The notes below the pieces were generated by a model. It worked only from the letters and a program-made list of their open reading frames with translations. It ran no database searches and was not told the DNA's origin. A stretch of 42,655 nt of DNA from NCBI GenBank assembly GCA_938015415.1, contig CALLPK010000006.1, forward strand, positions 1 to 42,655. Direction: 5' to 3'. Position numbers and translations under genes: made by a program. The stretch comes from an uncultured Saprospiraceae bacterium. Its GTDB lineage: Bacteria; Bacteroidota; Bacteroidia; Chitinophagales; Saprospiraceae. Shown in pieces: positions 23,637 through 31,678 of this stretch. Every line of letters starts with the position of its first letter. Position 1 is the stretch's first letter.

Positions 23637-24371
23637 ATGATTAGAAAATATATTCCTTCATTTTTTAGAAAGCGTCTAAATAGATTTAGAAAAAAATTAA
23701 GTTGGAAGGGAAATACCAGAATTTTCTGCATTTCCATGCAAAGAAGCGGGACAACATCTGTAGGGGATTTTTTTGTTAAACTGGGATATCCTGTTGCAAG
23801 GTCGAGTGATTCATGGAACAACCAATGGTCAAAACATTGGCTGTATGGTGACTTTGAATCCATATTCAATTCAAAAGAATTCAAAGCTTATCAAGTATTC
23901 GAAGATGATCCCTGGTGGTTACCTGATTTTTATAAAATTCTTTATCATAGATTTCCAGGTTCCAAATTTATTTTATTTACAAGGAATAGTGAATCATGGT
24001 TTAAATCAATGCTGTCCCATTCTAATGGTCAAACCTTAGGAAATACAAAAACGCATTGCAAAATTTATAGAAGAGAAAAAGAATTTTACAACAAAAAAGA
24101 AAAGGATCCTAATTTTAATCCATCTGGCTACGAGATTGACAATCTTCTTCCATTAAGGGGTCATAAGCAACATTATATAGATTTTTACGAACTACGAAAT
24201 AAAGAAGTTATTGATTTTTTTGAAGAAAATGATTCCAGTCGTTTGATTCATTGTGATTTACTAGATCCATGTAAATGGCAAAAACTAGGAAATTTCATTG
24301 GAATAAATTTACCTAATGATTTTAAAATTCATTCTAATAAAACTATACCTACTACCAAATCTCTTAAATAG
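23637..24371 (+). CDS. sulfotransferase family protein
   Basis: 244 aa from ATG 23637 (a TTG 9 nt upstream is less likely). The PAPS-binding 5'-phosphosulfate loop is visible as SMQRSGTTS (33-41), and the 3'-phosphate-binding segment as LFTRNSESWFKSM (about 112-124). These are the two hallmark motifs of cytosolic-fold sulfotransferases. It probably moves sulfate from PAPS onto a sugar hydroxyl of the polymer or a lipid. The N-terminus is basic (RKYIPSFFRKRLNRFRKK) without a clear membrane helix. The gene is clearly more AT-rich than wzc and wza before it, which suggests separate acquisition. No PAPS synthesis genes lie in the window. Confidence 0.82.
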   Translation: MIRKYIPSFFRKRLNRFRKKLSWKGNTRIFCISMQRSGTTSVGDFFVKLGYPVARSSDSWNNQWSKHWLYGDFESIFNSKEFKAYQVFEDDPWWLPDFYKILYHRFPGSKFILFTRNSESWFKSMLSHSNGQTLGNTKTHCKIYRREKEFYNKKEKDPNFNPSGYEIDNLLPLRGHKQHYIDFYELRNKEVIDFFEENDSSRLIHCDLLDPCKWQKLGNFIGINLPNDFKIHSNKTIPTTKSLK

Positions 24372-24387
24372 AGTGATCTGAAAAACC

Positions 24388-25251
24388 ATGAAATATACCT
24401 TCCTCTCTTTTTTATGTTGTTTTGCTTTGACAGAAATATTAGCTATTTCTGTTAGTGCAGTAATGCCTACAGACACGGTTCGCGAAGTTTGGATCAACAA
24501 AAGAATACCCGCAATTACATCCAATAATCCTGGTGTCTTTGCTGCTGGTCACTTTGGTTATGTAGGCCTGGGTGTCTCTTTTCAACACCGTACCCGAGTA
24601 GAGTTGGAAAACAAATGGGTACCAGACGGAAATGCTGCCGCTTATATTGGATTGGGAAATCCCAAAAGTTTGATTGGAATCGGAGCCGTGATCAATCTTT
24701 ACGGCTTATCAAATAAGGATGGCGAAAAAAATAATTTTGGAGAAGGCTCCATTGATCTTCAGCTTTCCAGAGCCATCAATGACTTTATTTACGTTGGTGT
24801 AGGAGGATTTAACTTAATCCAACACAACACTAAATACACCAATGCACTCCGTACTTTTTACGCCACTGCCAGTGTATTAATTCCACTGCGACAAAATAAT
24901 AATCGCGCGTTCGGTTTTATATACAGCACCTTTGGAGTGGGTAATGGAATTTTTCAGAAGAGAGAAAAAATATTAAATAATAAAAATGAAACCATCAATT
25001 GGTTCGGTAGTCTTGCAATACAAGTACTCCCAGAAGCTAATTTGATCGTGGAATGGAGCGGAGTTGATTTGACGATCTCCGCAGGACTGTTTCCTTTTAA
25101 AAAAATCCCCTTACATATCCTCGTTGGAGTAGCTGATATTAATTTTGACAAACAACGCTATATCGCTTCGATCGGATATTCCCTCCAGTTATTTAACAAA
25201 AAACAACGTCGGAATTCTTTTCCGACACTGCCAGTACAGAGCAGTATATAA
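24388..25251 (+). CDS. outer-membrane beta-barrel-like protein of the polysaccharide locus
   Basis: 287 aa with a signal peptide (MKYTFLSFLCCFALTEILAISVSA, cut about 24-26). The mature protein alternates hydrophobic/polar residues with glycine- and aromatic-ended strands (AAGHFGYVGLGVSFQHRT, AAYIGLGNPKSLIGIGAVINLYGL, FIYVGVGGFNLIQ, AFGFIYSTFGVGNGIF, LVEWSGVDLTISAGLFPF), as expected for a 10-14-strand barrel. I do not recognise a named family. Location between the sulfotransferase and export genes suggests a role in surface assembly or polymer retention, but this is inference. Confidence 0.7.
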   Translation: MKYTFLSFLCCFALTEILAISVSAVMPTDTVREVWINKRIPAITSNNPGVFAAGHFGYVGLGVSFQHRTRVELENKWVPDGNAAAYIGLGNPKSLIGIGAVINLYGLSNKDGEKNNFGEGSIDLQLSRAINDFIYVGVGGFNLIQHNTKYTNALRTFYATASVLIPLRQNNNRAFGFIYSTFGVGNGIFQKREKILNNKNETINWFGSLAIQVLPEANLIVEWSGVDLTISAGLFPFKKIPLHILVGVADINFDKQRYIASIGYSLQLFNKKQRRNSFPTLPVQSSI

Positions 25252-25382
25252 AAATGTTCTGCCAATTATTGAGGTGCTATTAAGCAGGAAATTTTGGTAG
25301 AACAAGTCTACAAACCCCAAATGACGCTTTATTCCTAATCTTGGATAATTTTAATTCTAAAATTATTCAGCAACAAGTGATC

Positions 25383-25622
25383 ATGAAATCCACAAAACTA
25401 TTTCTATTCCTGACACTGGCTTTAAGTCTGTCCAGCTGTCAATCTTGTACACTTCGTTCTAAAACAAACGAAACAAACCCCAGACAAACACATCCGCAAC
25501 AACATCACCACCAGCAACATCATAAGCCGGCACCGATGGCGGAATTATTTCCTGTAAAATCGGATGTGCCTGAAATTGTTAAGTATTTATTCTATCATGA
25601 AAAATCAATTAAACCTTGTTGA
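25383..25622 (+). CDS. small His-rich lipoprotein
   Basis: 79 aa from ATG 25383 (an upstream ATG at 25341 would only add a non-signal extension). MKSTKLFLFLTLALSLSSC is a clean lipoprotein signal with the lipobox LSSC. The mature part is short and contains a His/Gln run (HPQQHHHQQHHKP, about 44-56) that could bind metal ions. It ends SIKPC and overlaps the start of the broken glycosyltransferase remnant by 26 nt. No family recognised. Confidence 0.6.
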   Translation: MKSTKLFLFLTLALSLSSCQSCTLRSKTNETNPRQTHPQQHHHQQHHKPAPMAELFPVKSDVPEIVKYLFYHEKSIKPC

Positions 25623-25836
25623 AGGTTTCTCCTTAATTGGTCACCATCTACCTTATCTAAAAATACTGGCAAAGCATTTTACAGAGAAGGGTTGCATGGT
25701 GGCCACCTAGGTAATTGCTCAAAAGAATCACGAGAAATCACTCACTTATCCTGATGAGTTTTCTTCTATTTTTTTGATCATCCGGATACTCAAATTTTCT
25801 TTTAAGTTTAAATTTTTACCACCCGGCATTAGTTAG
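25597..25836 (+). pseudogene. remnant of a GT-B glycosyltransferase N-terminus, interrupted by a stop
   Basis: ATG 25597 encodes MKNQLNLVEGFSLIGHHLPY and continues LKILAKHFTEKGCMVAT to an in-frame TAG at 25708-25710. The same frame then continues plausibly (VIAQKNHEKSLTYPDEFSSIF) before apparently shifting frame near 25770 (the +1 reading gives DHPDTQIFF). The layout, a short beta strand, then GHxxxYLKxLxxxFxxKGxxV, is the N-terminal Rossmann start of GT-B glycosyltransferases and resembles the intact gene at 32849 ([29 protein letters not shown]). The rest of the enzyme is missing. I read this as decay or deletion of a former transferase gene just upstream of wzm. Confidence 0.55.
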
Positions 25837-25884
25837 CTTCTTGATTAACACTATTACAGACAACCACAACAAATTTTACCTCAC

Positions 25885-26778
25885 ATGTCTCTGATTACTG
25901 TATTACAAAGAAAAGAAACCCATACTGTTTCTCAAAAAGATGAAAAATGGGATATAGAAATAAGTTCTGAAAAAAAATTAATTGATTTCAAATTTAAAGA
26001 ACTCTGGCATTACCGGGATTTATTGATGCTGCTGGTTTGGAGGGATTATACCCACGTTTACAAACAGACCATTTTAGGTCCGCTCTGGTATCTTGTACAA
26101 CCGATAATCATGACGCTCGCCTTTACCGTTGTTTTCGGAAACATAGCGGGTATCTCTACGGATGGCATTCCGCAAACTTTATTCTATATGGCAGGAATTA
26201 CCTGCTGGTATTATTTCGCAGATTGCCTCAACAAAACGGCCACCACATTTAAGGACAACCAGCAAATTTTTGGTAAAGTATATTTTACCAGACTCATTGT
26301 TCCACTATCCATTGTGATCTCTAATTTGATCAAATTTGGCGTTCAATTTATTTTATTTTTATGTTTTTTAATTTGGTTTTCTCAAACCAATGATGCCGTA
26401 CAACCCAATCTTTATATTTTATTATTTCCTCTTTTGGTCACATTGATTGGAGGACTCGGCTTAGGCTTTGGACTTTTCATTACTTCGCTAACAGTAAAAT
26501 ATAGGGATCTAATTTTCCTTTTACAATTCGGGATTCAACTGGCAATGTACGCAACTCCGGTTGTTTATCCGCTTTCTACCGTCGCACCAAAATATCGCTG
26601 GCTAATTGATATCAATCCGATGACTCCCATCGTGGAAGCCTTCCGCTACGCTTTTACCGGATCAGGTATTTTTTCCTGGTACCACCTGTTGTACAGTTTT
26701 ATTTTTATGTGCGTCGTTCTGGCCACTGGCATGATTATCTTCAATCGTACAGAAAGAAACTTTATGGATACGGTGTAA
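25885..26778 (+). CDS. wzm: polysaccharide ABC transporter permease (Wzm)
   Basis: 297 aa ABC-2 permease with about six membrane helices. The cytoplasmic N-terminus contains WHYRDLLMLLVWRDYTHVYKQTILGPLWYLVQP, the conserved lead-in of the Wzm/TagG/KpsM family. The C-terminal half has ATPVVYPLSTVAPKYRWLIDINPMTPIVEAFRYAFTG, also diagnostic. It forms the inner-membrane channel that flips the finished, lipid-linked polysaccharide to the periplasm, powered by Wzt encoded next. The two genes are separated by a 104 bp octanucleotide array. Confidence 0.94.
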   Translation: MSLITVLQRKETHTVSQKDEKWDIEISSEKKLIDFKFKELWHYRDLLMLLVWRDYTHVYKQTILGPLWYLVQPIIMTLAFTVVFGNIAGISTDGIPQTLFYMAGITCWYYFADCLNKTATTFKDNQQIFGKVYFTRLIVPLSIVISNLIKFGVQFILFLCFLIWFSQTNDAVQPNLYILLFPLLVTLIGGLGLGFGLFITSLTVKYRDLIFLLQFGIQLAMYATPVVYPLSTVAPKYRWLIDINPMTPIVEAFRYAFTGSGIFSWYHLLYSFIFMCVVLATGMIIFNRTERNFMDTV

Positions 26779-26782
26779 GGAA

Positions 26783-26886
26783 GTTGTTGAGTTGTTGAGT
26801 TGTTGAGTTGTTGAGTTGTTGAGTTGTTGAGTTGTTGAGTTGTTGAGTTGTTGAGTTGTTGAGTTGTTGAGTTGTTGAGTTGTTGA
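26783..26886. repeat. octanucleotide tandem array, 13 copies of GTTGTTGA
   Basis: A perfect 8 bp tandem repeat fills 26783-26886, starting 5 bp after the wzm stop and ending 50 bp before the wzt GTG. Perfect identity of all copies points to recent slippage expansion, so copy number probably varies among strains. It is not a CRISPR: units are adjacent without spacers. Confidence 0.97.
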
Positions 26887-26936
26887 GTAAAATAATTTTT
26901 TCAAGAATTCATTTTTTTTATTAAAAAAATAAAACT

Positions 26937-28199
26937 GTGAGTAAAAAAGTAATTTCCGTTGAAGATCTTTCCAAGCGTTATCGCCTGGGCTTGATGGGGC
27001 TGGGTAGTTTGCGTCATGATGTAAATCGAATGTGGCACCGGGTAAGAGGCAAAGCCGATCCCTACGCTAAAATTGGTGAAGTAAACGATCGAGCTCAAGC
27101 TGGAACATCAGATTATGTATGGGCACTTCGCGATGTGAATTTTAGTGTTCAAAAAGGAGAAATACTCGGAATCATCGGAAAGAACGGTGCCGGAAAATCT
27201 ACGCTTTTGAAAATACTTTCTAAAATTACCCAACCCACCGGAGGCAGTGTAAAAATGAAAGGAAGAATCGCTTCTTTACTAGAAGTAGGAACTGGCTTCC
27301 ACCCCGAATTAACGGGTCGTGACAATATCTATCTCAACGGTACAATTCTGGGAATGTCTCGCCGTGAAGTGGGTCGTAAACTAGAAGAGATTGTAGAATT
27401 TGCTGGCGTCGCCAAATATATTGATACGCCCGTCAAACGCTACTCTTCCGGAATGATCGTACGACTGGGTTTTGCCGTAGCGGCACATCTTGATCCGGAA
27501 ATTCTGATCGTCGATGAAGTACTTGCCGTTGGAGACGCTGCTTTTCAAAAACGGGCCATTGGAAAAATGAAAGACGTTACCAAAGAAGACGGACGAACCG
27601 TTTTATTTGTCAGTCATAATATGCAATCCGTGCGAATGCTTTGTAATCGCGCCGTACTCATGCACAATGGTGGAATTGCATTTGACGGCGGCGTAGACGA
27701 AACCATCCATCAATACATTGCTAAAGTTTTTAGACCCAACCATACTTGTTTTCATCCAGAAAAAGCATCGGCTCCTGGCAATAACTTTATTCGGTTACGA
27801 CGGGCAGAATTGTTACACGCAGAAGATCAACCGCTAAATGTCACGATGCCTTTTAAATTTATTTTTGAATTTTGGAACGAAATATCAGAAGGAGGCATTA
27901 ACCTCAGCCTGAGTCTGTTTTCGGTACGGGGCGAATGTGTTTTTAAAGTTAATACTCCTTCGCGGATCTTGCAAAAAGGATTGATAACTAGTACTTGTAT
28001 GATTCCGGCGAACTTAATGAATGATGGTGAATATACCATCAGATTACTTTTTGTCAAAGATACCACGCAGGTACTTTTTGCGATCGAGGAACTACTCACA
28101 TTTAAAGTAGCCGATGCCGGACGTACTGGATTCTGGCACGGCAAATGGCATGGTGCCGTACGACCAAAGCTCGATTTTGACCTGGCCTCTACAATTTAA
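26937..28199 (+). CDS. wzt: polysaccharide ABC transporter ATP-binding protein with C-terminal carbohydrate-binding domain (Wzt)
   Basis: 420 aa from a GTG start. The ATPase domain (1 to about 245) has Walker A GKNGAGKST (81-89), signature YSSGM and Walker B ILIVDEVLAVGD. The extended N-terminus with an insertion before Walker A (about 20-58) is typical of Wzt/TagH. Residues about 265-420 form the Wzt C-terminal immunoglobulin-like domain (FIFEFWNEISEGGINLSLSLFS..., DGEYTIRLLFV), which in E. coli O8/O9a binds the capped end of the O-antigen and couples capping to export. This implies a non-reducing end cap here as well; the methyltransferase at 41783 is a candidate. It pairs with Wzm. Confidence 0.93.
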   Translation: MSKKVISVEDLSKRYRLGLMGLGSLRHDVNRMWHRVRGKADPYAKIGEVNDRAQAGTSDYVWALRDVNFSVQKGEILGIIGKNGAGKSTLLKILSKITQPTGGSVKMKGRIASLLEVGTGFHPELTGRDNIYLNGTILGMSRREVGRKLEEIVEFAGVAKYIDTPVKRYSSGMIVRLGFAVAAHLDPEILIVDEVLAVGDAAFQKRAIGKMKDVTKEDGRTVLFVSHNMQSVRMLCNRAVLMHNGGIAFDGGVDETIHQYIAKVFRPNHTCFHPEKASAPGNNFIRLRRAELLHAEDQPLNVTMPFKFIFEFWNEISEGGINLSLSLFSVRGECVFKVNTPSRILQKGLITSTCMIPANLMNDGEYTIRLLFVKDTTQVLFAIEELLTFKVADAGRTGFWHGKWHGAVRPKLDFDLASTI

Positions 28200-28226
28200 C
28201 TTACTTTTTATTTTATTCAGACAATT

Positions 28227-29129
28227 ATGATTACTGCTCCGATTCTAGTATCCGTTTATACACGATTGACGCATCTGCAAAAAACCATTCATGCATTACA
28301 ACAAAATGAACTGGCAAAAAAGAGTGAACTGTACATCGTTTCTGATGGTCCAGCCAAAGCGGAACACGTCGAGGCTGTAGCAGCGGTAAGATCGTACGTA
28401 CGAACCATCACCGGATTCAAATCTGTCAACTTTATTTTCAGATCCGAAAATCAGGGGATGTTTAAATCAATCATCTCCGCTCATAACGAATTGCTGGAGC
28501 GGTATGGTAAATTAATTTTTTTGGAAGACGATATCGAGGTAGCACCCGATTTTTTATCGTACCTCAATCGGGCATTGGAGTTTTATAGATACGATCCTCG
28601 AATTTTTTCGGTGCATGGATTTAGTCATCCCGCTAATTATCCGTCAGAATACACCTCGGATTTATTTTTATTTCCCCGCTATAGTCCCTGGGGAGTTGGA
28701 CTGTGGAAAGATCGTTGGGAAAAAGTTGATTTTGACGAATCGCAATTAGATCATTTCTTTTTAGATAAAAAAGCAGTCAAAAAATTTCTCTACGTACAAC
28801 CGCGTTTATTAGCTATTCTAGAAAATAAAATACAGGCAGCTGATGCTTTGATCAGCTACCATATGTTTAAAAATAACTTACAAGGCGTCTATCCGATTCA
28901 TACCCGCGTACTTAATCGGGGCTTCGATAATTCAGGACAACACTGTAGAGACAATCCAATATACGCAGAACAAACCTTTAGTTCAGATACCAGCGCCATT
29001 GTGTGTTCCGATCTACAAGTCAACCCGAAGATACTCAAGGAACTTCGCAACTTTTTCGGTTATCCAACTTTCTCAAAAAGAATTACAAATAAACTGGAAA
29101 GATGGATGCAGAACGCTAGACCTGCCTAA
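28227..29129 (+). CDS. GT-A glycosyltransferase
   Basis: 300 aa. The nucleotide-binding N-terminus (PILVSVYTRLTHLQKTIHALQQN) and the metal-binding FLEDDIEVAPDFL (Asp101/Asp102) define a GT-A fold. The form LEDDI with a downstream SVHGFSHP and FPRYSPWGVGLWKDRW matches a subfamily of sugar transferases found in O-antigen loci, related to GT2/GnT-I-like enzymes. Donor and acceptor are unknown. It starts 27 bp after wzt, in the same operon. Confidence 0.85.
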   Translation: MITAPILVSVYTRLTHLQKTIHALQQNELAKKSELYIVSDGPAKAEHVEAVAAVRSYVRTITGFKSVNFIFRSENQGMFKSIISAHNELLERYGKLIFLEDDIEVAPDFLSYLNRALEFYRYDPRIFSVHGFSHPANYPSEYTSDLFLFPRYSPWGVGLWKDRWEKVDFDESQLDHFFLDKKAVKKFLYVQPRLLAILENKIQAADALISYHMFKNNLQGVYPIHTRVLNRGFDNSGQHCRDNPIYAEQTFSSDTSAIVCSDLQVNPKILKELRNFFGYPTFSKRITNKLERWMQNARPA

Positions 29130-29176
29130 CACACACTTTAAAGTCCATTATTGGATTAACTCCAAAAAACCTTTTT

Positions 29177-30316
29177 ATGATTAATGTTACCAAACCTTTT
29201 CTTCCCCCACGGGAAGAATATGATTCCTATCTGGACCAAATTTGGAAGAATAACTGGCTGACCAATAACGGGCCGATTGTCAATGAGTTAGAATTACGAT
29301 TGAAGGATACCCTGGATCTGGAACACTTGCTTTTTTTGTCTAATGGGACCATCGCTTTACAAATAGCTTTTAAAGCCCTCAAGCTCACGGGAGAAGTAAT
29401 CACTACCCCTTTTTCTTACGTAGCAACTTCAAGCAGTCTGGCTTGGGAAGGACTAACACCCGTCTTTGTAGACATTGACCGCCATACGCTGAATTTGGAT
29501 CATCGACTCATTGAAAAAGCCATTACTGATCAGACCACTGCCATTCTGGCTACGCACGTATATGGTAATCCATGCGAGATTGAGGAGATTGAAAATATTG
29601 CTCGTCGTTACGGACTGGAAGTTATATACGATGCGGCCCACTGTTTTGGAACCACTTACAAAGGCACCTCTGTTTTTGGATTTGGAGATATTTCCACAGC
29701 TAGTTTTCATGCGACTAAATTATTCCATACCATCGAGGGAGGAGCCGTGTTTTCCAACGATCCAGAGATCATTGCCACTATGTCGCGGATGCGAAATTTT
29801 GGTCACGACGGTCCCTCCCAATTTACCGGGGTAGGTATTAATGGAAAAAATTCAGAATTCCACGCAGCGATGGGTTTAGTCAACCTTAAACACATTGCGG
29901 ATATCATGGCCACCCGTAAACGTCAGTACCAGTTGTACATTGAAAAACTAGAAAATCTGGAAGTACAGTTTCAGCAAATTAATCCAGACGCAACGTTCAA
30001 TTATGCCTATTTACCAATCATTTTCAAAACTGAGAATGATTTATTAACCGCCATCAAAGCTCTGAATAATCATTATATTTTTCCACGCCGTTACTTTTAT
30101 CCGACGCTCAACTATTTGGCGTACGTAAAAAACACTGCCTGCCCAATTGCAGAATCCATCAGCAAACGTATTTTGTGTTTGCCCCTGTTTCACGAACTTT
30201 CAGACTCGGCTATCGAATTGATCTGCCGCGTATTAGTACGGACACAGCGTTACCATTTTACCGATAAAAAAACGAAAGGCTTTGTGGTAAAAGCTAATGG
30301 AAAAATAACTGTATAA
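29177..30316 (+). CDS. DegT/DnrJ/EryC1 sugar aminotransferase
   Basis: 379 aa PLP enzyme. Landmarks are the substrate/PLP phosphate segment LFLSNGTIALQIA (52-64), TTPFSYVATSSSLAWEGLTPVFVDID, the PLP-stacking YDAAHCFG (151-158, Asp152) and the Schiff-base lysine in SFHATKLFHTIEGG (Lys181). Members convert a nucleotide-linked keto sugar to an amino sugar with glutamate as donor. The matching 4,6-dehydratase is not in the window, so the precise sugar is open. It is followed 20 bp later by an ATP-grasp protein, which suggests that the new amino group is then acylated. Confidence 0.93.
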   Translation: MINVTKPFLPPREEYDSYLDQIWKNNWLTNNGPIVNELELRLKDTLDLEHLLFLSNGTIALQIAFKALKLTGEVITTPFSYVATSSSLAWEGLTPVFVDIDRHTLNLDHRLIEKAITDQTTAILATHVYGNPCEIEEIENIARRYGLEVIYDAAHCFGTTYKGTSVFGFGDISTASFHATKLFHTIEGGAVFSNDPEIIATMSRMRNFGHDGPSQFTGVGINGKNSEFHAAMGLVNLKHIADIMATRKRQYQLYIEKLENLEVQFQQINPDATFNYAYLPIIFKTENDLLTAIKALNNHYIFPRRYFYPTLNYLAYVKNTACPIAESISKRILCLPLFHELSDSAIELICRVLVRTQRYHFTDKKTKGFVVKANGKITV

Positions 30317-30336
30317 TTTTTTTTAATTATAGAAAG

Positions 30337-31653
30337 ATGGATTCTATTTTGGTATTCCCTTGCGGTTCAGAAATTGGGTTAGAAATCGCAAGAGCATTTG
30401 AAGGGATAAAGCATGTGCAACTTATTGGTGGGTCTTCAGTCGAAGATCATGGCAAATTTGTCTTCCAAAAATACATTGACAATATTCCAAACGTAAACGC
30501 TCCTGATTTTTTGGAAGCGATTACCACCCTTATACACGAATATGATATTGACTATATTTTTCCAGCCCACGATGACGTAGTAGTAACCCTGGCTAAAGTT
30601 CAGCACAAACTATCGTGCAGAATCATTGCCAGCCCTTCACATACGGCGATACTTAGTCGCTCCAAAGTAATGACTTACAAATTTTTCAAGTCTATTATCA
30701 GGGTTCCAACGGTTTACAGCGAAGAAGATCTACACGATGAAATATTATATCCACTTTTTCTAAAGCCGGATATCGGCCAGGGATCGAAGGGGACTTATCG
30801 AGTAAATAATCGGGAAGAAGCCACTTTCTATTTGGCAAAAGATCCGACCCTGATGATTCTGGAATATCTTCCAGGAGATGAATATACGGTTGATTGTTTT
30901 TCTGATACCAATGGTACACTACAGTTTAGTGGTGCACGACAACGAAAGCGTATTTCCAACGGGATCAGTGTAAATACGAGACCGGTAGACGATCCCGAAA
31001 TAAAAATAATTGCCAACAAAATTAATGATCAGATTTTCTTTCGGGGCACTTGGTTTTTTCAATTAAAGAGAAATAGAAATAATAAGCTGACCTTACTGGA
31101 AATTTCGCCACGTATCGCAGGATCTATGGCTCTCTACCGAATGCAAGGAGTCAATCTGCCCCTATTGAGCTATTATTGCCAAAAAGGAATTCCTGCCGAA
31201 ATCCTGCAAAATAGTTTCTACGTAGAAATGGATCGCGCCCTGAATAACCGTTACCTGATTGATATTAGCTACGACCATGTTTATATCGACTTTGATGACT
31301 GTGTTATTATTAATAATCGAATAAATGAGTTGGTTATAAAATTCCTGTTTCAGTGTCTAAACGAAGGAAAAAGAATCTATCTGCTGACCCGACATCGAGG
31401 GAACATTTATGATACCCTGGCCGACTATCGGATAGAACAAATTTTTGATCAGATTATTCATATCAAAGATCGCAAAGAAAAAAAATCAGACTATATCCGT
31501 CATCAACGCGCAATTTTTATTGACGATTCCCATCTGGAAAGACGGGATGTAGCCATGACCCTGAGCATACCTGTTTTCAGCGTAGATAGTCTGGAATGTC
31601 TGGTAAACGGAATAACGGTAAATCGAGATCGACAGGTGACCAAAAAGACTTAG
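30337..31653 (+). CDS. ATP-grasp ligase fused to a HAD-like domain
   Basis: 438 aa. Residues 1 to about 300 form a carbamoyl-phosphate-synthase-like ATP-grasp enzyme: pre-grasp Rossmann part (ILVFPCGSEIGLEIARAFEG, IFPAHDDVVVTLAK), ATP-binding FLKPDIGQGSKGTYRV, EYLPGDEYTVDCF and metal-binding LLEISPRIAGSM. Residues about 312-438 are HAD-like: motif I YIDFDDCVI (Asp318, Asp320), motif II LLTRHRG, a lysine in KDRKEKKSDY, and motif IV AIFIDDSHLERRDV. The ATP-grasp part would join a carboxylate to an amine or carbamoylate; the HAD part could be a phosphatase. Next to an aminotransferase this suggests decoration of an amino sugar. The fusion order and intact motifs are seen directly; the chemistry is inferred. 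Confidence 0.85.
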   Translation: MDSILVFPCGSEIGLEIARAFEGIKHVQLIGGSSVEDHGKFVFQKYIDNIPNVNAPDFLEAITTLIHEYDIDYIFPAHDDVVVTLAKVQHKLSCRIIASPSHTAILSRSKVMTYKFFKSIIRVPTVYSEEDLHDEILYPLFLKPDIGQGSKGTYRVNNREEATFYLAKDPTLMILEYLPGDEYTVDCFSDTNGTLQFSGARQRKRISNGISVNTRPVDDPEIKIIANKINDQIFFRGTWFFQLKRNRNNKLTLLEISPRIAGSMALYRMQGVNLPLLSYYCQKGIPAEILQNSFYVEMDRALNNRYLIDISYDHVYIDFDDCVIINNRINELVIKFLFQCLNEGKRIYLLTRHRGNIYDTLADYRIEQIFDQIIHIKDRKEKKSDYIRHQRAIFIDDSHLERRDVAMTLSIPVFSVDSLECLVNGITVNRDRQVTKKT

Positions 31654-31678
31654 AAGTTTTTTAAATAATATTCCCAAT

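Noticed and set aside
26783-26886. CRISPR array
   Set aside because: Units are 8 bp and directly adjacent, with no spacers and no cas genes.
26662-26904. Minus-strand ORF made of QQLNNSTT repeats
   Set aside because: It is only the translation of the octanucleotide array and overlaps the end of wzm antisense; three times 8 bp is in frame by arithmetic, not by selection for protein.
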